From: an uncultured Aquimarina sp.
GTDB taxonomy: Bacteria; Bacteroidota; Bacteroidia; Flavobacteriales; Flavobacteriaceae
Direction: 5' to 3'
DNA length: 64,000 nucleotides
Assembly: GCF_947495315.1 (NCBI RefSeq)
Contig: NZ_CANLYD010000012.1
Span: 1-64,000 of the forward strand
The notes beneath the pieces are model-generated. The model made no database searches, was not told the DNA's origin, and saw only the letters and a list, made by a program, of their open reading frames with translations. Of the stretch, positions 42,650 through 51,095 are shown piece by piece. A program made the translations under genes and the position numbers. Numbering within the stretch: the stretch's first letter is position 1; the number at the start of each line of letters is the position of its first letter.

Positions 42650-42716
42650 CAAAGTTGGGGCAAAAGATGTAGATTAAAAAGGTCTCTTTTTCCTTCTTAC
42701 TTGTCAATACTTCCCT
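42650..42716 (-). promoter_or_regulatory. 67-bp promoter module, site 3
   Basis: Minus strand AGGGAAGTATTGACAAGT, AAGGAAAAAG 21 bp on, and CAACTTTG as the -7-like end; total 67 bp as in sites 1 and 2. More diverged than those but spacing is kept. It precedes the 157-aa exported protein. Confidence 0.7.
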
Positions 42717-42985
42717 ATGTCATTAGAAGTAAATTGAAACAATAAAAATTCGGTGTCCTCATTAATATAAATTATAAGTCGTTATTGGTTTTAAAAAATT
42801 ACAAATACGGATGAATTTAAAAAACAATAAATTACAAAGTGAATCAGTTCTATAGACTTATATCATTTTGTGACTTATAATTTCCCCACAAATTTAAGGA
42901 TTAACTATTACAAAATATGTTATAAAAAGTCTAATTATTCTGTATAAAACCTAAACTTACAGGTAATTATCTAGTTTTATAAATC
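42717..42985. other. AT-rich intergenic region
   Basis: No ORF, terminator or strong promoter that I can support. It separates the UBP zinc-finger gene stop from the 67-bp site 3. Confidence 0.5.
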
Positions 42986-43267
42986 TCAATATTTCTTAAA
43001 AGTCTTATGTTCATAGCACCATGCCCATTTTTCATTGGGTTCAGCGGAGATCACTACAGGATGGTTATGATTTGCATAATGATTGCTAGCATGTTTATTA
43101 GGTGAAGAATCACAACATAGTGTGACTCCACATTCCTGACAAGTTCTAAGGTGAACCCAACTATCTCCCATTTTTATACATTCTGCACATCTATAACTGT
43201 CATCTTTTTTGATGTTTTGAGTATTTAAATTTTCCAGATGACTACAAGTTTTAGTTTTAAACCCCAT
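42986..43267 (-). CDS. UBP-type zinc finger protein
   Basis: 93 aa, essentially one ZnF-UBP domain: CSHLENL..C..C, WVHLRTCQECGVTLCCDSSPNKHASNHYANHNHPVVIS and the ending WAWCYEHKTF. The Cys and His ligands of three zinc sites are in place. Bacterial members have no ubiquitin system and often sit beside thioredoxin-reductase-like genes, as here (1 nt after the flavoprotein stop). Role unknown, perhaps binding a protein C-terminus. Confidence 0.92.
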   Translation of the reverse strand: MGFKTKTCSHLENLNTQNIKKDDSYRCAECIKMGDSWVHLRTCQECGVTLCCDSSPNKHASNHYANHNHPVVISAEPNEKWAWCYEHKTFKKY

Positions 43268-43268
43268 A

Positions 43269-44933
43269 TTATGTTTCTGCTAAATATTCGTGTACAAATT
43301 TTATGGCCATTGCACCTTCGCCAACAGCAGATGCTACCCTGTTCATCGCACCAGCTCTTACATCACCAGAAGCAAAGATACCTGGGCTACAGGTTTCTAG
43401 TAAGAAGGGTTCGCGATCTTTTTTCCAGATTTTTTTGAAATTATCATATCGATTGAGATCTCTTCCAGTCTCTATAAAACCTCTTTCATTTTTTATGATG
43501 TCTAATGCGATCCAATCCGTATAGGGTCTTGCACCTATAAATATAAATAAGGCATCTGCATCCACTATTTTAGTTTCAGAAGTCACACCGTTTGTAACCT
43601 CTAGTGAAGTAAGTCTTTCGTTTTCTCCGATAGCTTTAGTGACATTGGTGTTACCTAATAAAGTAATATTATCAATAGCATCAATTTGATCAATGAGATA
43701 GCTAGACATACTGCTCGTAAGATCTTTTTTACGAACTGAGATGTATACATTTTTAGCAAATTTGGAAAGGTAAACAGCAGACTGTCCAGCAGAGTTTCCG
43801 CCACCCACAATATATACTTCTTTATTAGCACAGGCTTGTGCTTCAGTCATAGATGAGCCATAATAAATACCTGCTCCGGTATAATTTTCAACACCTTCGG
43901 CTTCAAGTTTTCTATAATTCACACCAGTAGTGATGACTACACTTTTAGCGCTGATACATTCACCATTACCTAATAAAATACTTTTATATCCATCTTTTTC
44001 TGTAATAGAAGTAACTTCTTGGGGAGATAGGAATTCTATCCCAAATCGTTTAGCTTGTGTAATCGCACGATGCGTCAATTCCTGACCGCTTAATCCATTC
44101 GGAAATCCAAGATAATTCTCTATTCTAGAACTGGTTCCGGCTTGTCCTCCAGGTGCATGTTTCTCAATAAGTAACGTTTTTAGTCCCTCTGATCCTCCAT
44201 AAACAGCCGCTGCTAATCCTGAAGGTCCTGCTCCAATAATCACCACATCATATAAATTGTCTTGCGGATGGGCGTTTAAACCTAGTGCAGTAGCTAATTC
44301 TACTATATCAGGGTTTTTATAGCAATTACCATCTTGTAATGAAATTACAGGAAGGTCAGTTGGTGTCAGTTTATGTAGTTCAATAATCTCTTTAGCCTTA
44401 TCACTGGTTTCTGCATCCAGCCATTGAAAAGGAAATAAATTTCCAGATAGAAAATCTTTGATGTCATGAGATTTTGGAGAATATTGATAACCAATCACTT
44501 TTATACCATCAAACTCGGGTTGAAAATTTATTTGCCAAGTATCTAATAAATCATTTAATGTTGGATATAGTTTTTCTTCCGGTGGATTCCATGGTTTTGT
44601 AAGATAATAATCTAGTTGTACATCATTAATAGCTCTGATAGCAGCATCGGTATCAGAATATGCTGTAAGCAATACTTTTTTAGCATCCGGAAAAAAATGT
44701 TTTGCTTTTTTGAGAAATTCTACTCCTAGCATCTCGGGCATTCTTTGATCCACAAGAAATAAAGCAACAACCTCATTTTTCTTCTTTAAATCTTCTAAAG
44801 CTTCTAAGGCGTCATTGGCGGATTCTGTGCTCATAACCCGATATTCTTTTCGATACTCTGATTTTAAATCCCGAGTTACAGCACGTAATACTTGTGGATC
44901 ATCATCAAGGGCAAATATGATAGGTTTCTTCAT
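43269..44933 (-). CDS. Receiver domain-thioredoxin reductase-like flavoprotein
   Basis: 554 aa. Residues 1-125 are a CheY-like receiver: DDD at 10-12, phospho-acceptor D62 (FLVDQRMP), T90 and K113 (LTKPW). About 130-220 is a short alpha/beta linker. From 230 comes an FAD/NAD(P) oxidoreductase: DVVIIGAGPSGLAAAVYG, PGGQAGTSSRIENYLGFP, VYIVGGGNSAGQSAVYL and GIFASGDVRAGAMNRVASAVGEG. The CxxC of true thioredoxin reductases is missing (YYGSSMTEAQACANKEV at that place). It is in an operon after a histidine kinase and an aldo-keto reductase, so phosphorylation-controlled redox activity is likely. Confidence 0.92.
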   Translation of the reverse strand: MKKPIIFALDDDPQVLRAVTRDLKSEYRKEYRVMSTESANDALEALEDLKKKNEVVALFLVDQRMPEMLGVEFLKKAKHFFPDAKKVLLTAYSDTDAAIRAINDVQLDYYLTKPWNPPEEKLYPTLNDLLDTWQINFQPEFDGIKVIGYQYSPKSHDIKDFLSGNLFPFQWLDAETSDKAKEIIELHKLTPTDLPVISLQDGNCYKNPDIVELATALGLNAHPQDNLYDVVIIGAGPSGLAAAVYGGSEGLKTLLIEKHAPGGQAGTSSRIENYLGFPNGLSGQELTHRAITQAKRFGIEFLSPQEVTSITEKDGYKSILLGNGECISAKSVVITTGVNYRKLEAEGVENYTGAGIYYGSSMTEAQACANKEVYIVGGGNSAGQSAVYLSKFAKNVYISVRKKDLTSSMSSYLIDQIDAIDNITLLGNTNVTKAIGENERLTSLEVTNGVTSETKIVDADALFIFIGARPYTDWIALDIIKNERGFIETGRDLNRYDNFKKIWKKDREPFLLETCSPGIFASGDVRAGAMNRVASAVGEGAMAIKFVHEYLAET

Positions 44934-44954
44934 TGTTTTTTAATTTATAACAGA

Positions 44955-45791
44955 CTAAAAATTAAAGTTATCAGGGTCTGGTCCGATTCTTTGATTCCTA
45001 TCTAAGGAATCAATATAGGAGACATCTTCCTGGGATAATTCAAAATCAAAAAGATTAGCATTTGATATAATTCTTTCTTTTTTGGCAGATTTAGGTATGG
45101 TGATAACTCCTTTTTGCAAATTCCATCGCAAGACAATTTGAGCGATAGTCTTATTATATTTTTTTGCCAATTCATCTAATATTGAAAGCTTAAAAATCTT
45201 TCCTTGCATCATTGGTGACCAAGCTTCGTACCGAATTTTATGTTTATTACAAAAATCAATCAAGTCCTGTTGAACCAAATATGGATGAAATTCCATTTGA
45301 TTGACCATTGGTATTATTTCCGAATTTTTCATAAGGTTTTCCAGATGGTGTTGCATAAAATTACTAACACCTATAGCCTTAATCCTTCCATCCTTATACA
45401 GCTTCTCTAATGCTTTCCAGGTTTCAATATACTTTCCTTCAACTGGCCAATGAATAAGATACAGATCTATATAATCTAGTTGTAATCTCTCAAGACTTTT
45501 ATCAAAAGCTTTAAGAGTTGATTCATATCCTTGATCCGAATTCCAAACTTTACTTACTACAAAAATCTCTTCTCTCGAAACACTACTTTGGCGTATGGCT
45601 TTCCCAACACCTTCTTCGTTTTTATAAATACTTGCAGTATCAATATGGCGATATCCTGTATCCAAAGCCCATTGAACAGCATCAACTACTTCTTGGTCAT
45701 TATCGGATAAATATACTCCGAGTCCAAAATACGGCATATCTACTCCGTTGTGTAATCGGAATGTTCCTTTTATATCTGTTACTGTTTTCAT
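44955..45791 (-). CDS. Aldo/keto reductase
   Basis: 278 aa from ATG 45791. I reject the TTG at 45818 because it would overlap the upstream kinase gene. Motifs: GVDMPYFGLGVYLS, the catalytic D/Y region GYRHIDTASIYKNEEGVGKAI, SKVWNSDQGYEST, LIHWPVEGKY and VITIPKSAKKERIISN (NADPH site). An (alpha/beta)8 barrel that reduces aldehydes or ketones with NADPH. It sits between the kinase (8 nt) and the receiver-flavoprotein (21 nt). Confidence 0.93.
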   Translation of the reverse strand: MKTVTDIKGTFRLHNGVDMPYFGLGVYLSDNDQEVVDAVQWALDTGYRHIDTASIYKNEEGVGKAIRQSSVSREEIFVVSKVWNSDQGYESTLKAFDKSLERLQLDYIDLYLIHWPVEGKYIETWKALEKLYKDGRIKAIGVSNFMQHHLENLMKNSEIIPMVNQMEFHPYLVQQDLIDFCNKHKIRYEAWSPMMQGKIFKLSILDELAKKYNKTIAQIVLRWNLQKGVITIPKSAKKERIISNANLFDFELSQEDVSYIDSLDRNQRIGPDPDNFNF

Positions 45792-45799
45792 TGTTTTAG

Positions 45800-47188
45800 T
45801 TAAGTAATTGGTAAACAAACGGTAAATATTGTTTCTCCTTTTTTAGATTTCACCTTAATATCACCCTCATGTTGATTAATAATCCTTTGTACTACTTCTA
45901 GTCCCATTCCTGTCCCTTCTCCAATAGCCTTAGTGGTAAAAAAAGGATCAAAAATACTGTTCAGATGTTCTTCTGGAATTCCTTCTCCATTGTCAATAAT
46001 TTCCACTTTTAAGAATTTTTGATCTTTAGAAGTTTTTATTTTCAAAACTCCAGAGTGATCCATTGCGTCAATTGCATTGTCAATTAGGTTGGTCCAGACT
46101 TGATTGATTTCACTAACAAAAATCTTTGCCTCAGGAAGATTCTTTTGAAAATCTTTTTCTAAGGATATGTTTTTCTTTTTCAGTTTATGGTTAAGCATGA
46201 TAAGTGTACTTTTTAAACCAATATGAATATCTGTATTGATTTTTTCGGGGGCACGATCCATATGTGTATAACTTTTGATAGAACCTACCAGGTTAGATAT
46301 CCTGTCGGAGGCTTCGCCGATTTCATCAACCATTTTTTCTGTAGTTAACACATTCTCTATCCATTCTATAGCATGTGGAAAATTTTCTGGACCAGTCGCT
46401 TCATAAATCTCTTCCATTGCTGGAATACCCATACAAAAGTCTAAAAGCGTCTCGGTCAGTTCATAGCCATTGTCTACGCCGTGATCTTCTAGCCATTCTT
46501 CTAGTTCATCTTCTTTTTCATTGCGCTCAGTGAGTTTCATGTTATTTTCTGTGCGATTATTCAGTTTCTCAAAAAGAATAGTATTGATAACATCTATTTC
46601 TGTATCCGTAGCTCTAATAGAAACGACTCTTTTGAACTTTTCAGGAACATTACCTAGATGTTCTTTTAGCGCTTTGGCACTTCGTACCATAGCAGAAGCA
46701 GGGTTATTAAGCTCATGCGCCAATCCTGCAGACAATTTTCCTAGTGACATCATTTTTTCTGCCTGTACATTATCTTTCGTGAACTCTCTGACTCGAGAGG
46801 TCATTTTGTGTACCAAAACTTCAGTTAACTCATAGTGATTAGAAATCATTTCTTTGAAACAGGATTTTTCAAGGACTAAAACGTCGCTATTTTCTAATAC
46901 TTCCCCAAAACCTAAGGCTGAACTAGCTCTTGAAAAAGGGAGTAATCCACCGATTTCGTTTGTATCCATTAATGATACATGCTTGTAGTTGCCATTTTGT
47001 TCGACTTTGATTTCAATCTTTCCTTCCAGAACAATAAAAAGCTTATCAATGGGGTCGCCTTTCTGAAAAAGATACTCACCCTGTTTTAAAATTTCTACAT
47101 AAGATTTGTCAATTAACCATTGTAATTGATCATCTGGGACCTGAATAAACTCTGGGATTTGTTGAAGGTTTTGTGTGGTAAGTTTCAT
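45800..47188 (-). CDS. cNMP-binding-domain sensor histidine kinase
   Basis: 462 aa from ATG 47188; a TTG at 47224 in the same frame is a less likely start. Residues about 10-125 are a cyclic-nucleotide-binding-like sensor (GEYLFQKGDPIDKLFIVLEGKIEI). The H-box is SLGKLSAGLAHELNNPASAM with His158; the ATPase domain has NLIDNAIDAMD, IDNGEGIPEEHL and GEGTGMGLEVVQRII. No membrane helix: a cytoplasmic kinase. Its likely phosphorylation partner is the receiver-flavoprotein two genes down, since no DNA-binding response regulator is nearby. Confidence 0.93.
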   Translation of the reverse strand: MKLTTQNLQQIPEFIQVPDDQLQWLIDKSYVEILKQGEYLFQKGDPIDKLFIVLEGKIEIKVEQNGNYKHVSLMDTNEIGGLLPFSRASSALGFGEVLENSDVLVLEKSCFKEMISNHYELTEVLVHKMTSRVREFTKDNVQAEKMMSLGKLSAGLAHELNNPASAMVRSAKALKEHLGNVPEKFKRVVSIRATDTEIDVINTILFEKLNNRTENNMKLTERNEKEDELEEWLEDHGVDNGYELTETLLDFCMGIPAMEEIYEATGPENFPHAIEWIENVLTTEKMVDEIGEASDRISNLVGSIKSYTHMDRAPEKINTDIHIGLKSTLIMLNHKLKKKNISLEKDFQKNLPEAKIFVSEINQVWTNLIDNAIDAMDHSGVLKIKTSKDQKFLKVEIIDNGEGIPEEHLNSIFDPFFTTKAIGEGTGMGLEVVQRIINQHEGDIKVKSKKGETIFTVCLPIT

Positions 47189-47379
47189 TAGTTTAAAATT
47201 AGTTAATAAAAAATCTCCTTGCAATACCTGAGATGACTAGAAGTCTTAAGGTTTTTATAAAATTTAACCTGTATAAAATTAAACGCTAATTTTTTATGAT
47301 TTGTTTATCTAAAAGAAGATAATGAGGTAAGATTTATAATGATTAGTTATATTTAGTTTAGGAACCATTAAATAAAAGG

Positions 47380-48183
47380 ATGATGTCTAAGAAATTTCAA
47401 AAGTATTTTAAGACCAATGCGAAGACCTGGAATGAGAAAGTAACAATTCATGCATCTAGTGATTTTTATGATTTAGAATTATTTAGAAAAGGTAAAACTT
47501 CGTTGAAGAAATTTGAATTAGAAGCATTAGGTGATGTTTCCGGGAAATCGCTATTACATTTACAATGTCATTTTGGTCAAGATACTTTAAGCTGGAGTAG
47601 GATGGGAGCAAAATGTACTGGAGTAGATCTTTCTGAAAAAGGAATTGAACTGGCAAAACAATTAAATACAGAATTGAAGTTAGATGCTGATTTTGTATGC
47701 TGTAATGTTTTAGATACTTCTGATCATATAAAAGATCAGTTCGATATCGTATTTACCAGTTACGGTGTTATTGGGTGGTTACCAGATTTAAAACCTTGGG
47801 GTAGCATGATTGCTGAGAGATTGAAAATGGGAGGTGTTTTTTATATAGTAGAGTTTCATCCGATCGTTTGGATGTTTGACTATCTAGAAGGAATTCCTAA
47901 GATTAAATATAGATATCATCAGAAAGAAGCTATCTATGAAGAATATGAAGGCACATATGCCGATACGAGTTCTAAGATGATCAGTAGGGAATATGGTTGG
48001 AATCACGGTTTAGGAGAAGTCGTTTCAGCATTGTCTGAAGCAGGATTAACCATTGAATATCTTAGAGAATATGACGAATCACCATATGATATTTTTCCTG
48101 ATTTGATAGAGAATAAAAACGGAATGTTCGAGAGTTCTGATAAATTATTTCCATTACTGTTTGCGATTAAAGCATTTAAGTAA
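47380..48183 (+). CDS. Class I SAM-dependent methyltransferase
   Basis: 267 aa. SLLHLQCHFGQDTLSWSRMGAKCTGVDLSEKGIELA contains motif I (LHLQCHFGQ) and the acidic end of strand 2; FDIVFTSYGVIGWLPDLKPWG and GGVFYIVEFHPIVWMFDY follow. A cytoplasmic small-molecule methyltransferase with unknown substrate. Starts at ATGATG; either codon may initiate. Confidence 0.88.
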   Translation: MMSKKFQKYFKTNAKTWNEKVTIHASSDFYDLELFRKGKTSLKKFELEALGDVSGKSLLHLQCHFGQDTLSWSRMGAKCTGVDLSEKGIELAKQLNTELKLDADFVCCNVLDTSDHIKDQFDIVFTSYGVIGWLPDLKPWGSMIAERLKMGGVFYIVEFHPIVWMFDYLEGIPKIKYRYHQKEAIYEEYEGTYADTSSKMISREYGWNHGLGEVVSALSEAGLTIEYLREYDESPYDIFPDLIENKNGMFESSDKLFPLLFAIKAFK

Positions 48184-48203
48184 CAATTCTTTGATAATTT
48201 TTT

Positions 48204-48211
48204 TACATTTG
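48204..48211 (+). promoter_or_regulatory. -7 promoter element of kmo
   Basis: TACATTTG is a perfect consensus. Transcription would start about 120 nt before the kmo ATG, giving a long leader with the structures described at 48235-48321. Confidence 0.5.
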
Positions 48212-48234
48212 TTAAAGGTTTTAATGTTTGCATA

Positions 48235-48321
48235 AGCTCTAGAATATATAGAGCTGGTTTGTCAAGGACATTAAGACTCGGATCTTGTGACTTAGTTCCT
48301 TTTCATACTTTGACAAACTGG
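48235..48321 (+). promoter_or_regulatory. Structured 5' leader of kmo, candidate cis-regulatory RNA
   Basis: AGCTCTA-N7-TAGAGCT (48235-48255) is a perfect 7-bp hairpin. Next to it CTGGTTTGTCAA (48254-48265) pairs with TTGACAAACTGG (48310-48321), closing a domain that can extend inward with AAGGA/TCCTT and TAAG/CTTA. The two outer structures overlap by two bases and may alternate. The arrangement resembles a riboswitch or protein-bound leader, but I recognise no known class. Confidence 0.5.
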
Positions 48322-48336
48322 AATCACTAAAAAAGT

Positions 48337-49710
48337 ATGCAAACAAAAAACATAGCTATTGTAGGGAGTGGCTTAGCAGGTTCACTATTAGCAATTTATC
48401 TAAGAAAACGTAATCATCAGGTTACTGTATTTGACAGAAGACCAGATATTAGACAAATCCAATTTAGTGGTCGTTCTATTAATCTTGCGATGTCCATTCG
48501 AGGCTGGAAAGCATTGGATAGAGTTGGTATCGGTGAAGAAATCAGAAAGCTTGCAATCCCAATGGATAAAAGAACCATGCACGTTAATGGTCAGTCTGAA
48601 TATCATCAGTACTATGGTAAAGAAGGAGAAGCTATCTATTCTATTTCGAGAGGAGTATTAAATCGTAAAATGATTACACTAGCAGAAGAATCTGGTGTTG
48701 TATTTAGATTTAATGAAAAAGTGTGGGATGTAAACTTACCCGAGGCTAAAATATACACTGGAGAAACAGAAAAAGGCGAATGGAAAGAATATCAATACGA
48801 TATGATTTTTGGTTGTGATGGGGCTTTCTCAAGAGTGAGACATAAAATGCAGAGAAGAAGTAGATTTGATTATTCTCAGGATTTTCTGGATGCAGGATAT
48901 AAGGAATTAGGGATTCCGGTAAATGAGGATGGAACGCATAGACTTGATAAAAACTCATTGCATATATGGCCAAGAGGGAAGTTTATGTTAATTGCATTAC
49001 CAAACTTAGATGGTAGTTTTACCTGTACCTTATTTATGCCTCATGAAGGCGAAAATTCTTTTGAGAGTTTAACCAATGATGCCGAAGTAACAGAATTCTG
49101 GAAGCGACATTTTCCTGATACCATTGAGTTCATGCCTACTCTGCTCAAGGATTTTAAGAATAACCCTACTAGCGCTTTGGTTACAATGAAATGTTATCCT
49201 TGGACTTATTGGGATAAAGTAGCTTTGGTTGGAGATTCTGCTCACGCAATTGTGCCATTTTATGGACAAGGGATCAATGCTGGTTTTGAGGATATTTCAG
49301 TGCTAGATGATATTATAGAAGCATATAAAGGCGAGAATTGGCAGGAAGTTTTTGAAAAATATCAAGAAGCCAGAAAACCAAATGCTGATGCTATTGCAGA
49401 ACTTTCTTATCGTAATTTTATGGAAATGAGCAGTAAAACTGCCAATCCCGAATTTATTTTAAGAAAGAAAATAGAAAAACGATTTTCTGAAAAATATCCT
49501 GATAAATGGATTCCACTTTATACCAGAGTAACGTTTACTCATAGACCATATGCAGAGGCATTAGATATTGGTGATCAACAGGCCAAGGTTATGGATGAAG
49601 TTATGAAGCTTGATAACATTGAGGATATCTGGGATACTGATGAGGTAGCGCAAGAAATTATAAATCGTTTAGATGTTTATAAAATCAATACTAAAAGTAT
49701 TATCCAATAA
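48337..49710 (+). CDS. kmo: Kynurenine 3-monooxygenase
   Basis: 457 aa, the bacterial KMO length. IAIVGSGLAGSLLAIYLRKR binds FAD; GRSINLAMSIRGWKALDRVGI and the PMDKRTMHV region are typical of KMO; VALVGDSAHAIVPFYGQGINAGFED is the second FAD motif. It hydroxylates kynurenine with NADPH and O2 to 3-hydroxykynurenine, the substrate of the KynU encoded at 34037. The last 11 bp overlap tail-to-tail with the aldehyde dehydrogenase gene. Confidence 0.95.
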   Translation: MQTKNIAIVGSGLAGSLLAIYLRKRNHQVTVFDRRPDIRQIQFSGRSINLAMSIRGWKALDRVGIGEEIRKLAIPMDKRTMHVNGQSEYHQYYGKEGEAIYSISRGVLNRKMITLAEESGVVFRFNEKVWDVNLPEAKIYTGETEKGEWKEYQYDMIFGCDGAFSRVRHKMQRRSRFDYSQDFLDAGYKELGIPVNEDGTHRLDKNSLHIWPRGKFMLIALPNLDGSFTCTLFMPHEGENSFESLTNDAEVTEFWKRHFPDTIEFMPTLLKDFKNNPTSALVTMKCYPWTYWDKVALVGDSAHAIVPFYGQGINAGFEDISVLDDIIEAYKGENWQEVFEKYQEARKPNADAIAELSYRNFMEMSSKTANPEFILRKKIEKRFSEKYPDKWIPLYTRVTFTHRPYAEALDIGDQQAKVMDEVMKLDNIEDIWDTDEVAQEIINRLDVYKINTKSIIQ

Positions 49711-51064
49711 GCCTCTTCAACCATTTTAACTTAGAACCTGTATAAGGCGAGTATTTAAGATTTAACTCTATTAAAAAAGACTTTTGCAAAATACTTTTGT
49801 AGTGAGAAAACGCTTCGAATCCTGCTTTACCGTGGTAGTTACCAATACCACTGTCTCCTACACCTCCAAAAGGTAAATTTTGTTCCATAAAATGCATAAC
49901 GGCATCATTTATAGCTCCACCACCAAATGATATTTCATTTAAGATTTTATTTTTTACTGCTTTGTTTTTTGTAAAAATATAACAGGATAGAGGTTTTGAT
50001 AATGTTTTAATGTCAGCAATAGCATGATCTATGTTGTCAAAGGATAACACAGGTAAAATAGGGCCAAAAATTTCTTCTTGCATTACTTTGTCAGAGAATT
50101 CAACTCCACTCATAACTGTGGGTGATATGATTCTGTTATCAGCATCGCAGTGGCCTCCATAATATACTTTATCTTCTTCAATAAAATTTTGTAATCTTTC
50201 GAAGTTTTTTTGATTTACAATTTGGGTATAATTTTGATTTTCTATTTTATAATCAGCACTTTCTATATGTTTTTTAATAGCTAGTAACAGTTCATCTTGT
50301 ATCGAAGACTCCACCATGATATAGTCTGGAGCGATGCAGGTCTGACCTGTGTTTAAAAATTTTGCCCAAACTAAACGTTTGGCAGTCATATCAATATTAA
50401 CATCTTTAGTAATAATAGCAGGGCTTTTACCTCCTAATTCTAAGGTAACGGGAGTAAGATGTTTGGCTGCGGCCTGATAGATGATTTTACCTACTTGAAT
50501 GCTTCCTGTAAAAAATATTTTATCAAACTTTACCTTTAATAATTCTGTAGTCTCTTTTACACCTCCTTCAATTACTTTAAAAAACTTAGGGTCAAAATTT
50601 TCACCTATAATTTTAGCCATTACTGAAGAAGAATTTGACGGGATCTCACTAGGTTTAAGAATAACCGTACAACCTGCAGTTATTGCAGCTATTGCTGGAA
50701 CTATTGATAGTTGATAAGGATAATTCCATGCTCCCATTACTAATATAGTCCCAAAGGGTTCCGGTATAATATAACTTCTTCCAGGAAGGTTAGCTAATCC
50801 AGTAGAAACACTTTTCTTCTTAGACCATTTCTTAATATTTACCAGAGCAAGATCAATCTCGTGATAAATAATAGCTAATTCTGTGGTATAAGTTTCGTAT
50901 TTTGATTTTTTAAAATCACGGTAAATAGCTTCATACAATAGTTCCTCATTTTTTTGTAAAATACTTTTTAAACGCTTTAATTCTTTAACTCTAAAAGATA
51001 TGTCTTTAGTAGCGTTAGTGTTAAAAAAAGCCTTTTGAGTATTAACGATTTCTTGATAATTCAT
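49700..51064 (-). CDS. Aldehyde dehydrogenase
   Basis: 454 aa, class 3-like. NAD(P) site VILKPSEIPSN and FFTGSIQVGKI, catalytic Glu in TLELGGKSPAI, nucleophile Cys in NTGQTCIAPDYIM and EEIFGPILPVL. Length and the C-terminal hydrophobic/basic tail (YTGSKLKWLKRLIG) fit fatty-aldehyde-type ALDHs. It oxidises aldehydes to acids. It overlaps kmo at the 3' end and starts 31 nt after the sterol-desaturase-like gene. Confidence 0.94.
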   Translation of the reverse strand: MNYQEIVNTQKAFFNTNATKDISFRVKELKRLKSILQKNEELLYEAIYRDFKKSKYETYTTELAIIYHEIDLALVNIKKWSKKKSVSTGLANLPGRSYIIPEPFGTILVMGAWNYPYQLSIVPAIAAITAGCTVILKPSEIPSNSSSVMAKIIGENFDPKFFKVIEGGVKETTELLKVKFDKIFFTGSIQVGKIIYQAAAKHLTPVTLELGGKSPAIITKDVNIDMTAKRLVWAKFLNTGQTCIAPDYIMVESSIQDELLLAIKKHIESADYKIENQNYTQIVNQKNFERLQNFIEEDKVYYGGHCDADNRIISPTVMSGVEFSDKVMQEEIFGPILPVLSFDNIDHAIADIKTLSKPLSCYIFTKNKAVKNKILNEISFGGGAINDAVMHFMEQNLPFGGVGDSGIGNYHGKAGFEAFSHYKSILQKSFLIELNLKYSPYTGSKLKWLKRLIG

Positions 51065-51095
51065 AACGAGAATATAGAGTTACTATAGAAATGAA

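Noticed and set aside
45792..45818. TTG start for the aldo/keto reductase
   Set aside because: It would overlap the kinase gene by 19 bp; ATG 45791 begins the conserved domain with a normal spacing.
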